DNA from: Planctomycetaceae bacterium UBA2671
GTDB lineage: Bacteria; Planctomycetota; Planctomycetia; Planctomycetales; Planctomycetaceae
Assembly: GCA_002359185.1 (NCBI GenBank)
Contig: DEML01000068.1
Span: forward strand, 130,130-182,358
Direction of reading: 5' to 3'
DNA: 52,229 nucleotides
Below the pieces are notes generated by a model. The model had not been told where the DNA came from, searched no databases, and was given only the letters and a program-made list of their open reading frames with translations. Positions 8,518 through 16,275 of this stretch are shown piece by piece. Each line of letters starts with the position of its first letter. The stretch's first letter is position 1. A program made the position numbers and the translations under genes.

Positions 8518-10590
8518 TCAAAGCTTGCTAGCCGGAGTATAAATCGGTAAATCGATCTGAAAGACCGTTCCTTCCTCTCCCGTGAAAACGAGCTTCAAAT
8601 CGCCAAGATGGTTTTCCATGATTCCGCGACAGATGGCCAGTCCCATTCCCAGGCCGTTTTCTTTTGTCGATCGAAAGGCTTCAAATAAATTGGACGGTTC
8701 AATATCCTGAAATCCATCACCGGTATCCCTCACATTGACGGTGACATATTCTTCGTTTAATGGTTGAGCGGAAATAGTAATTTGATGGGGGATTTTCTTG
8801 TGGCTCGTACGGATGGCATCGATGGCATTCAGAAACAGATTGACGAACACCTGTTGGATTTGGGTCGGGTCGACATTCACCGCAGGGATATCATTTTCAT
8901 ACGTTTGCTCAATTTGAATTTCTGACTTGGTAAATTCCCCGCTAACCAGATCCAGGGAACGCTCGACAATTTCCTGGATTTGTGCAGACTTTTTCTGAAA
9001 CGGTTTCTTGATCGCAAAATCTCTGGTCTTCTCGACGATGTCACGGGATTCATTGGAAAGTCTGGTAATCCGTTCCAGCATCGTTTTTAATTCTTCAGGA
9101 TCAATCCTGCCCGCTTCTACATAATTCAGACAACCTTTCGCCAGACTTCCAATGGAGAACAGAGGCTGTTTCAATTCATGAGACAATCGTGCAGACATTT
9201 CCCCCATTAAACTCAGGCGAGACAAATGAGCCAGCTCTTCCTGACGGCGTTTGGATTCCATTTCCAGTTTCCGCATTTCGGTCACATCCGTGGCGACTAT
9301 CGTGGCTCCAATGACTTTTCCGTCATGCCAGATCGGTCCCCAACGCCCCGTCATATAGGCCTGAGTTCCATCGGGCAGGTTAACAGTCGCAGGTTGCTCG
9401 ACCTGCTCACCGTTATCAATCACTCGCCGTAATGTCTGATAGGCAATTTTCGCATCCGCTTCGTTAAGCCAATCGAAAACTTTTGACCCAATGACCTCTT
9501 CTGCTGGATTTTCAGATCGAGTGTGATTGACATATTCCATACGTCCTTCACTGTCAATCTGTATGATGGAATCGACCGTATTTTCCAGGATCGATTGCAT
9601 CTGATTTTGAGACAGTTGCAGTTCCAGAGCCGCCCGTTCTCGCGATTGCATTTCTGCCTGTAGCTTGGCATTGAGTTCTTTTAACTCGACCGTTCGGTTC
9701 TGGACAGCCTTTTCCAGTTGCTGATGACGAAGTGCAGAGACACTTTCCGCCTTCTGGACAGCAGTCATGTCTACAACGATCCCCACAAACCGGTCCGATT
9801 CCGTTTTCTCCAATCGCACCAGTACCTGATTGACATCCTCGGCTGGTTGGCAGGGTGTTAGTCGGGATTCATAAGCCTCCCCGTTTTCGACACACTGCTT
9901 CCATTGATCAACCAGGGAACCAGGTCCTTCTGATTGGAATAACTCTGCCCAGGTCATTTCAGAAGTATTCAGATTGTCAACAGTTTTCGTTTCCTGTGAA
10001 CTTTGATTGTCAGCTCCATGTTCAAAGCAGGACCAGAAGTACCGGTTGGCAAAAATGATTCGGCCTTTCCGATTGCACTGGAAGATTCCGACCGGAGCCA
10101 TCTGAGCAAGTTTCTCAAAACGCTTCTCGCTTTTTTCGAATGCCTTGCGTGCCTGATAGAGTTCAGTGACAACGCTTGAAATCCCAACAACGCCGTTAAT
10201 CTGCCCACCTTCAGTCCGGATGGGACGGTACCAGGTTTCGAAGGCTTGTCCGGAGACTTCGACAAAGTCCTGGATTTCTTCCCCATTGAGTGCACTTCTG
10301 ACTTTTTCACAAATGTGAGGGTGATCGGCGTACATCTCAAAGACTGAAACCCCAACGGTTTCCCCTTCGGCTAAGCCAATTAATTTCAGACCAGCTCCAC
10401 TGGAAAGGATGAACTTCCCCTCCTTATCCAAAGCCCACAATACTAAGGAAGAATGCTGAAGCACATTATTGAGAAGAGATCGCTCTGTGATCCCCGGAAA
10501 GTCTCCCCTCAGAATTGAAAACTCCGATTCAGAAGCGTTATTTGCTGGAATGTCAGGCTTTGTTTTAGAAGAGAACTCTGATGATTCCAT
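8518..10590 (-). CDS. Soluble sensor histidine kinase with three PAS domains
   Basis: The 690-residue protein has no obvious transmembrane helix or signal peptide, so it is probably cytosolic. Order: PAS at about 38-145, PAS at 155-285, a coiled-coil linker at 286-330, PAS at 330-445, then a HisKA domain with the phospho-acceptor H471 (RLSHELKQPLFS), and an HATPase domain at about 575-685 with N box (NLFLNAIDAI), G1 (DTGDGF) and G2 (GLGMGLAIC). HELKQPL rather than HELRTPL places it with the NtrB/FixL/DctB-like kinases. No response regulator is adjacent, so it is an orphan kinase by context. No heme- or flavin-binding signature was recognised in the PAS domains. Confidence 0.9.
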   Translation of the reverse strand: MESSEFSSKTKPDIPANNASESEFSILRGDFPGITERSLLNNVLQHSSLVLWALDKEGKFILSSGAGLKLIGLAEGETVGVSVFEMYADHPHICEKVRSALNGEEIQDFVEVSGQAFETWYRPIRTEGGQINGVVGISSVVTELYQARKAFEKSEKRFEKLAQMAPVGIFQCNRKGRIIFANRYFWSCFEHGADNQSSQETKTVDNLNTSEMTWAELFQSEGPGSLVDQWKQCVENGEAYESRLTPCQPAEDVNQVLVRLEKTESDRFVGIVVDMTAVQKAESVSALRHQQLEKAVQNRTVELKELNAKLQAEMQSRERAALELQLSQNQMQSILENTVDSIIQIDSEGRMEYVNHTRSENPAEEVIGSKVFDWLNEADAKIAYQTLRRVIDNGEQVEQPATVNLPDGTQAYMTGRWGPIWHDGKVIGATIVATDVTEMRKLEMESKRRQEELAHLSRLSLMGEMSARLSHELKQPLFSIGSLAKGCLNYVEAGRIDPEELKTMLERITRLSNESRDIVEKTRDFAIKKPFQKKSAQIQEIVERSLDLVSGEFTKSEIQIEQTYENDIPAVNVDPTQIQQVFVNLFLNAIDAIRTSHKKIPHQITISAQPLNEEYVTVNVRDTGDGFQDIEPSNLFEAFRSTKENGLGMGLAICRGIMENHLGDLKLVFTGEEGTVFQIDLPIYTPASKL

Positions 10591-10806
10591 AGATCAGGAT
10601 CTTTTCAGATAGGTTTTCCCGGAATGATCTGGTGTCGGCAAGAAACCGACCATGATATGAGGCTTTTCCGTACGACTTCCGCTACAGGAGAAAAACACTT
10701 GATCATTGCTCATTCTGAGTTTACTAATTCTGCAAGAGAGCGTCGAGAGGGATCAAATAGATTTGAATACAGTTTCCCATTTCTTAAATGAATTCATCAC
10801 TCCAAG

Positions 10807-10837
10807 AAAAAAGCAGACGACCCTGAAGTCGTCTGCT
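10807..10837 (-). terminator. Rho-independent terminator for the YTV-type gene
   Basis: Read on the minus strand, a 10-bp perfect stem (AGCAGACGAC / GTCGTCTGCT) with a 6-base loop is followed directly by a run of T (10812 down to 10807). It lies 36 bases after the stop of the minus-strand YTV-type gene. Confidence 0.85.
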
Positions 10838-10872
10838 CATCTCAGCTTGGAATCGATATTAAAATCGTGAGA

Positions 10873-12201
10873 TTAGATCTCTTCGCCACCGATATTATCG
10901 GGTTGTGGTTGCAGATCCCCATTGTTCTGAATGGTACCAGGAACCAGACGATTGGACTCGTAAGTTCCTGAATTCTGACAGTCGGTGCAACCAGTACTGC
11001 AAGGACTTTCATTGCAGACGGTTACGGGAACCAGTCTGCAAACTTCATAGGCAACCTGACGAGGTACAGTGCGTGTAACCATTCGTGTGCAGGTGTAGTT
11101 TTCCTGACGCGGTACACATTTCGCAACTCGATGTGTCACTGTGTATGGGACCTGTTTACAAACCGTGTAAGGAACCTGACGAGAGCATTCTTCTGTTACC
11201 ATTTTGCAGGTTCGCACTGGAGTGCGGCAGACTTTCTCTTCAGAAACCATACGGCAAGTTCGAACAGGCACCATCTGAGTTTTCGTTTCGGTAACCCAGC
11301 GACAGGTGCGAACAGGAACAGAATCAGTAACGACTTCCCGTTGCAGGCGTGTCACCTGACAAGGAACATTTTCACAGACTGTTTCAGGAACAACACGGCA
11401 AACTTGAACCGGACAATTCTGCTGCACCACCTGTGGGACATACTGGGTACAGGGAATCTGCTGGGTGACAATGTTCGGACACCAGACACGACGCTGAACA
11501 GTAATTCCCGGGCAGCGAACCATACAAACTCGAGGAATACCGCAAGGGTCACAAACCATGCGTGGAACCAGAGGACCAGGCAGTTGGACAGGTTGACAGA
11601 CATATCGCCCGCAATCGCGTTGAACCTGGCGATAAGTCGTGACTGGTTTCATCACGGTATAACACCGTGTCTGATTAACCGTTTCAGTCACTGTTCGATA
11701 AACCGTTCGGTTGACCTGACGGTTGATCGTTTCAGTCACAGGACGACAGACAACTCGCTGAACCTGTTGTTCATGAGTTTCCCAGACTGGTCTCTGAACC
11801 TGATACGAACATTCTCGCTGTGAAGTTTCGAAAACAGGCCGTTGGACCGTGTATCGATCTTCCCGGAAACTGGTTTCATAAACAGGGCGCTGAACTTGAT
11901 AAGTTTCGGTGCGGCACAACTGCTCGTACTCGGTACGATAGCAGGTTTGCTGCACATCTTCATACTGCATGTCGTAAACGGTGCGGCAAGCTGTGTATTG
12001 CTGAGGCTCGCAGACGTTTTCGTAAACCGTGCGATAACAGGTTTCTCGTTCCACTTTACAAGTGGTGTAACAGGCGGTCTGCTGACAGGCAACAGGTGGA
12101 CAGCAATGGTAATTGCAGGCACCACACAGTCCCCTTGCTTGAGCCACCCCGGCTGATGACAACATCGCCGTCACCGCGATTGCAGCGATCATCCTTCTCA
12201 T
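10873..12201 (-). CDS. Secreted cysteine-rich YTV-repeat protein
   Basis: Start chosen at 12201, where MRRMIAAIAVTAMLSSAGVA forms a signal peptide and a GGGGAGAG ribosome-binding site lies upstream; the frame is open to 12306 but those extra 35 residues spoil the signal. The 442-residue product consists almost entirely of degenerate short repeats built on (Y/C)-x-V-x-(R/K)-x-V-x-(E/T): YQVQRPVYET, YTVQRPVFET, YQVQRPVWET, NRTVYRTVTE, VPVRTCRWVT, VPYTVCKQVP. I count about 40 cysteines, spread over the length. This matches YTV-type repeat proteins of planctomycete cell walls, which are thought to be crosslinked by disulfides. It is much shorter than the giant members known from Rhodopirellula. 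A terminator follows; it is probably monocistronic. Confidence 0.75.
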   Translation of the reverse strand: MRRMIAAIAVTAMLSSAGVAQARGLCGACNYHCCPPVACQQTACYTTCKVERETCYRTVYENVCEPQQYTACRTVYDMQYEDVQQTCYRTEYEQLCRTETYQVQRPVYETSFREDRYTVQRPVFETSQRECSYQVQRPVWETHEQQVQRVVCRPVTETINRQVNRTVYRTVTETVNQTRCYTVMKPVTTYRQVQRDCGRYVCQPVQLPGPLVPRMVCDPCGIPRVCMVRCPGITVQRRVWCPNIVTQQIPCTQYVPQVVQQNCPVQVCRVVPETVCENVPCQVTRLQREVVTDSVPVRTCRWVTETKTQMVPVRTCRMVSEEKVCRTPVRTCKMVTEECSRQVPYTVCKQVPYTVTHRVAKCVPRQENYTCTRMVTRTVPRQVAYEVCRLVPVTVCNESPCSTGCTDCQNSGTYESNRLVPGTIQNNGDLQPQPDNIGGEEI

Positions 12202-12792
12202 CGAACTCTCTCCCCTCTCAGATGCGTAGATCATTATTGTTGTGCCATAGCAACGTCCTGCGGCATGACGTCCTGAATTTTCACTTTTTTGAACATCCAT
12301 TATCAACTTATCATCAGGGACGTTGCAAACATCATTCCTTCATTCCGATCGATATTGCAGGAATTCATCGCAATGTCCTGATTTTAACTCAAGCATAGCC
12401 CGGGAAACTCAGGCAACTTAACGAAAACTGATCGATCGCATCGATTTTCAACAACCTTAACCGGATCAGTCGTCATAGTCCTCACATCTTAACAGGTAGC
12501 CTCATCTCCCCTTCGTTATAATTGGTGCGAAACTACTTCGCAGGCTCTTCCAGAAATCTCGAAAGATTTCTGGAAGTTTTCAACAAGTTTTCATCATCTG
12601 TTGCTGAAGTTGAATTCAAAACGATCAATTAGACAGTCAAAAGACCAAAACTTTGTAGAAATGAAAGGACTCGTGATCTTGAAACCGGCTGGAATTGCCG
12701 ATATGATTCTGAATTCAAGAATTGCGCCTACTTGAGTGGGCCTGACATAACTTCAATTTTCACAACGGTTTACAAGCAGACAGAGATTTCCC
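12202..12792. other. Intergenic region with a strong hairpin
   Basis: This 591-base gap separates the divergent YTV-type gene and rpmA and should hold both promoters. A 13-bp perfect stem with a CGAA tetraloop lies at 12547-12576 (CTTCCAGAAATCT / AGATTTCTGGAAG), followed by TTTT on the plus strand. No plus-strand gene ends nearby, so it may be a leader structure, a transcription stop for an unseen RNA, or a palindromic repeat. I saw no convincing ORF here, and no rplU (bL21), which usually precedes rpmA. Confidence 0.5.
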
Positions 12793-13047
12793 ATGGCACA
12801 TAAGAAGGGACAGGGTTCCACTCGTAACGGACGCGATTCCAACGCACAGCGACGGGGCGTGAAGAAATTCGGTGGAGAATCCGTACTGGCTGGTAATATT
12901 CTCATTCGTCAATGTGGAACGAAATGGCACCCAGGTCGTCATGTCGGAATGGGACGAGACTATACGCTCTTCGCACTGACCGAAGGAACGGTTTACTTCG
13001 ATCAGAAAGGCCGACGTATTAACGTCGAACCAGCAGTCTCCAACTGA
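12793..13047 (+). CDS. rpmA: Ribosomal protein bL27
   Basis: The 84-residue protein matches bL27 throughout: MAHKKGQGSTRNGRDSNAQR at the N-terminus, GNILIRQCGTKWHPG and VGMGRDYTLFAL in the core. The N-terminus begins directly with MAHKKG, so it has no Firmicutes-type cleaved extension. bL27 sits near the peptidyl-transferase centre of the 50S subunit. The gene stands alone: rplU is not upstream and no obg follows, unlike the common rplU-rpmA-obg order. A strong terminator 30 bases downstream makes it a single-gene transcript. Confidence 0.97.
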   Translation: MAHKKGQGSTRNGRDSNAQRRGVKKFGGESVLAGNILIRQCGTKWHPGRHVGMGRDYTLFALTEGTVYFDQKGRRINVEPAVSN

Positions 13048-13076
13048 GTTTTGCCTCAGTCCAATTTAAATGTCAG

Positions 13077-13103
13077 GCCGCATTTCTGAATGCGGCTTTT
13101 TTT
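13077..13103 (+). terminator. Rho-independent terminator of rpmA
   Basis: An 8-bp perfect stem (GCCGCATT / AATGCGGC), a 4-base loop TCTG, and seven T directly after the stem form a textbook intrinsic terminator 30 bases after the rpmA stop. Confidence 0.93.
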
Positions 13104-13314
13104 GTTCTGCTACTTTGAGAATTAAACTGAGCCTATTCGCCCAGTTTGAAAACTCTTTTCGTTAATATTATTAAGTTCAAGTTTATCGTTACTGGTCTTT
13201 TCAAGTGATCAGTTATTTCAGTAAAACACATTCAATTCTAATCAATGTTATTTGATGTGTATTAGCTCAGGACGATTTCTAACACCTAAATTAACTCGTT
13301 ATGAGGATTTGAGT

Positions 13315-13806
13315 ATGAGCCGGGGTTTTCTTGGATACGATGCCTCTTTCATGCTCGATGTGGTTGTCTGTGCACTCGTCCTTCTGGTTCCACTTTTGGT
13401 TTACAGTATCTGGCTGGTTAAGTACCGCCGCAAATATGGTAAGCATAAAGTGGCTCAATTACTCATGGGGTTCCTGTTGCTGACCGCCGTCGGATTATTT
13501 GAAATTGACATGCAGTTGCACGGCGGCTGGAAGAATATCATCAATAAAGATCCCTCTGCTCCACGCATGACGACCGCGGAACTCGCAGACGTTTCTAAAA
13601 TCCTCCGTATCCATTTGATCTTTGCTATTTCGACTCCGATCCTCTGGATTTGGACAACCTACGAAGCCCTGCGTCGCTTTCCTGATCCGATTACGCCGGG
13701 TCCGTACAGCAAACGCCACAAAACACTGGGCTGGTTGAGTACGATTGATCTGGTCCTCACCTCAGTGACCGGCTTGATCTTCTATTATTATGCCTTTATT
13801 GCATAA
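13315..13806 (+). CDS. DUF420 family membrane protein
   Basis: Start chosen at ATG 13315 (163 residues), preceded by GAGGATTT as a ribosome-binding site; the frame extends to 13252 but the extra 21 residues are polar and not family-like. About four transmembrane helices are visible: residues 9-33, 43-60, 93-116 and 138-160. The RIHLIFAISTPILWIWTTYEALRRFP segment with conserved His is typical of DUF420 (YozB-like), a family often found near cytochrome oxidase assembly genes. Here it is 5 kb from the oxidase cluster and on the opposite strand. Function unproven. Confidence 0.7.
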   Translation: MSRGFLGYDASFMLDVVVCALVLLVPLLVYSIWLVKYRRKYGKHKVAQLLMGFLLLTAVGLFEIDMQLHGGWKNIINKDPSAPRMTTAELADVSKILRIHLIFAISTPILWIWTTYEALRRFPDPITPGPYSKRHKTLGWLSTIDLVLTSVTGLIFYYYAFIA

Positions 13807-13957
13807 TCGATTTGAGCTTATCAAATTCCAGCCGATGGAATAACCTCTCGTTTCATAATGAAGCGTGGGAATTGGATACAGGAACATCAATTCATTCTGG
13901 GTTCCCAATTTCTTTAATAGCAAACTCAATTGAAAACTCTTGAACTGAATTTCGATC

Positions 13958-15304
13958 ATGCAAAGAATCCTCAGTATTTCCGGCTTACGCGCGGTAGCCG
14001 GTGATGGTTTAGATCCCGATTTTCTCTGCCAGTTTGCAGCTGCCGTAGGAACGATTGCCAAAGGGGGAAGTATTGTCGTTTCCCGGGATGGTCGATCGTC
14101 TGGAGAAATGGTCAAACATGCGGTCCTCTCAGGTTTGATGGCAACAGGCTGTCGTGTAATTGATGCCGGGATCGCAACGACTCCCACCTGTGGCGTGCTG
14201 GTCACCCATCATAAGGCAGCCGGCGGAATTCAAATCACTGCCAGTCATAATCCTGTCCCCTGGAATGGACTCAAACCATTCAATGCCCAGGGATCGGTTT
14301 ACAATCGGGAAGAAGGTCAGGAACTATTGTCACTGCTGGAGTCCCGTCAATTTTCTTATGTGACTTACGATCAGATTGGCTCTGTGGAACTTCTGCAAGA
14401 TCCCGCTGGACCGCACAGAGATCGTGTTTTTTCTTTGGTTGATGTTGAAGCAATTCGTCAAAAGCAATTTAAAGTGGTCCTGGATTGCAATCATGGTTCG
14501 GGAGCGGTGTCGACTCCCGAGTTGCTTGAGAAACTCGGTTGCGAAGTGATTGTAATGGGAGGCACACCAGACGGTCAGTTCGCCCACACACCCGAACCTC
14601 TTGCAGAAAATTTGACGACATTGAGCGAGCGAGTTCGAAAAGAAGGAGCTGATGTCGGATTCGCTCAAGACCCCGATGCCGATCGGCTGGCTATTGTCGA
14701 TGAGCAGGGGAATTATATCGGAGAAGAACTGACACTGGCTTTAGCTGTCGATTATGTGTTGGAAAGAAAACAGGGGCCAGTCGTCGTCAATGGTTCGACC
14801 AGCCGGGTCACTGCAGATCTGGCTGCGAAGTATGGCTGTGAATTTCATCGCTCGCATGTTGGCGAAGCCAACGTCGTCGCAAAGATGAAAGCGTGCAATG
14901 CGTTGATCGGTGGTGAAGGCAATGGTGGCGTGATCGAACCTCAGGTTGGTTTTGTACGCGATAGTTTCGTCTCGATGGCTTATGTTCTGGCTGGCTTAAC
15001 CAGTAAGGAGGGTTCTCTCTCAGACTGGGTTGAAACGATTCCCAAATATGCCATTGTGAAGTCCAAACTGACATGTCCACAGGAAGCAGTTGGCAAAGCA
15101 TGCGAAGCACTGCGAGAACATTACCAGGATGCCACCGCGACGGAAGGCGATGGTTTAAGACTCGACTGGGACGATCGTTGGGTACAGGTCAGAGCCAGCA
15201 ATACGGAACCGATCATTCGAGTGATCGCCGAAGCCCCGAAAAATGATCAGGCAAACGCTCTTTGCGAACAAGCCAGAGAGATCATCAGTCGTAAGTTATC
15301 CTGA
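13958..15304 (+). CDS. glmM: Phosphoglucosamine mutase-type phosphohexomutase
   Basis: The 448-residue alpha-D-phosphohexomutase has all four family loops. The phosphoserine loop is TASHNP with S96; the metal loop is DPDADR at 238-243; the sugar-binding loop reads GGEGNGGVI; the phosphate-binding loop is RASNTEPIIRV near the C-terminus. The length fits GlmM (glucosamine-6-P to glucosamine-1-P, for UDP-GlcNAc). The sugar loop GEGNGG differs from the GE(Q/M)SG of typical bacterial GlmM and ManB and resembles archaeal-type enzymes. Substrate preference is therefore less certain than the fold. The uppP gene converging from the other side is also an envelope-precursor gene. Confidence 0.82.
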   Translation: MQRILSISGLRAVAGDGLDPDFLCQFAAAVGTIAKGGSIVVSRDGRSSGEMVKHAVLSGLMATGCRVIDAGIATTPTCGVLVTHHKAAGGIQITASHNPVPWNGLKPFNAQGSVYNREEGQELLSLLESRQFSYVTYDQIGSVELLQDPAGPHRDRVFSLVDVEAIRQKQFKVVLDCNHGSGAVSTPELLEKLGCEVIVMGGTPDGQFAHTPEPLAENLTTLSERVRKEGADVGFAQDPDADRLAIVDEQGNYIGEELTLALAVDYVLERKQGPVVVNGSTSRVTADLAAKYGCEFHRSHVGEANVVAKMKACNALIGGEGNGGVIEPQVGFVRDSFVSMAYVLAGLTSKEGSLSDWVETIPKYAIVKSKLTCPQEAVGKACEALREHYQDATATEGDGLRLDWDDRWVQVRASNTEPIIRVIAEAPKNDQANALCEQAREIISRKLS

Positions 15305-15392
15305 TGAATTGCAGGAAAATTCAAGCAATTCGTCAGGCACAACCGACCTGCAACAGATTGACATCACAACCTTGATCTATGGCATCATGACC

Positions 15393-16196
15393 TCAGCCTT
15401 TGAACATTAAGTACGCGATTGTGAACCACGAAGCAGCCAGGCAGTAAATAGCGAAGTATCTGAGTCGATTCTTGCGAACGATTTTCAGTAAAACTTCCAG
15501 GGCTCCAATTCCCACGAAGAACGATACAATTGCTCCAATGACTAAAACTGTGATCGAAGTTGCACCGGATTCACCGCGTGCGATATCAATTCCATGTAAA
15601 AGTGTCGCTCCTGAAATGGCGGGTATCGCAATGAGGAATGAAAATCGAGCCGCAGAAATTCGTGAGACTCCCACCATCACTCCACCTGCAATTGTACTCC
15701 CCGAGCGGGAAATGCCCGGCACGATTGCCATCGCTTGAAATAATCCAATTAAAACCGATTGCTTCCAGTTTGGAGTCTGAGGTTGATCGAGGGGTTCCGC
15801 TTCAACTTTCCCCATCCAGTCGCAAAGCCAGAGAAACAAAGCCGTCACCATTAAACCACAGGCCGCCACCATCGGCGTTTCAAAAGCAGTTTCGATGTGA
15901 TCTTTCAATGTGAAGCCAACAATCACAATCGGTATCGTCGCCACGACAATGGAAATCAGCATCTGGAAATCACGCAGAATGTGAATGAGATCCTTTCGGT
16001 AAACGACTAGAATCGATCCGAGTGTTCCCAGATGCAGGGCGATATTGAGAGCCAGGTCATCTGCTCCCCCTGCCGATTCACCGGGAAGGAATTCATTAAC
16101 GATCACCAGATGTCCCGAGGAACTGATCGGAAGAAACTCGGCTATCCCCTGGATAACCCCTAGTAAAATCACTTGAAACAGTTGTTCGATATCCAT
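15393..16196 (-). CDS. uppP: Undecaprenyl-diphosphatase
   Basis: UppP (BacA) recycles undecaprenyl pyrophosphate to the monophosphate lipid carrier at the cytoplasmic membrane. The 267-residue polytopic protein has both family signatures: a glutamate-rich first motif around GVIQGIAEFLPISSSGHLVI (residues 13-32), with the SSSGH core, and PGISRSGSTIAGGVMVG in the second half. Length and about eight hydrophobic segments are normal for the family. The next minus-strand gene upstream ends 80 bases away. Confidence 0.95.
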   Translation of the reverse strand: MDIEQLFQVILLGVIQGIAEFLPISSSGHLVIVNEFLPGESAGGADDLALNIALHLGTLGSILVVYRKDLIHILRDFQMLISIVVATIPIVIVGFTLKDHIETAFETPMVAACGLMVTALFLWLCDWMGKVEAEPLDQPQTPNWKQSVLIGLFQAMAIVPGISRSGSTIAGGVMVGVSRISAARFSFLIAIPAISGATLLHGIDIARGESGATSITVLVIGAIVSFFVGIGALEVLLKIVRKNRLRYFAIYCLAASWFTIAYLMFKG

Positions 16197-16275
16197 TCAA
16201 ACATTTCTTCCCTGAAATTGAATCGTGAGTCAACTTGACAAACTCGCTTGCGATTCGTGCTTGTATGAGGAATAT

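Noticed and set aside
11131..11823. A 230-codon plus-strand frame opposite the YTV-type gene
   Set aside because: It is antisense to a secreted repeat protein with a good start, signal and terminator. Its Asn/Thr/Arg-rich composition is the mirror of the repeats and matches no family.
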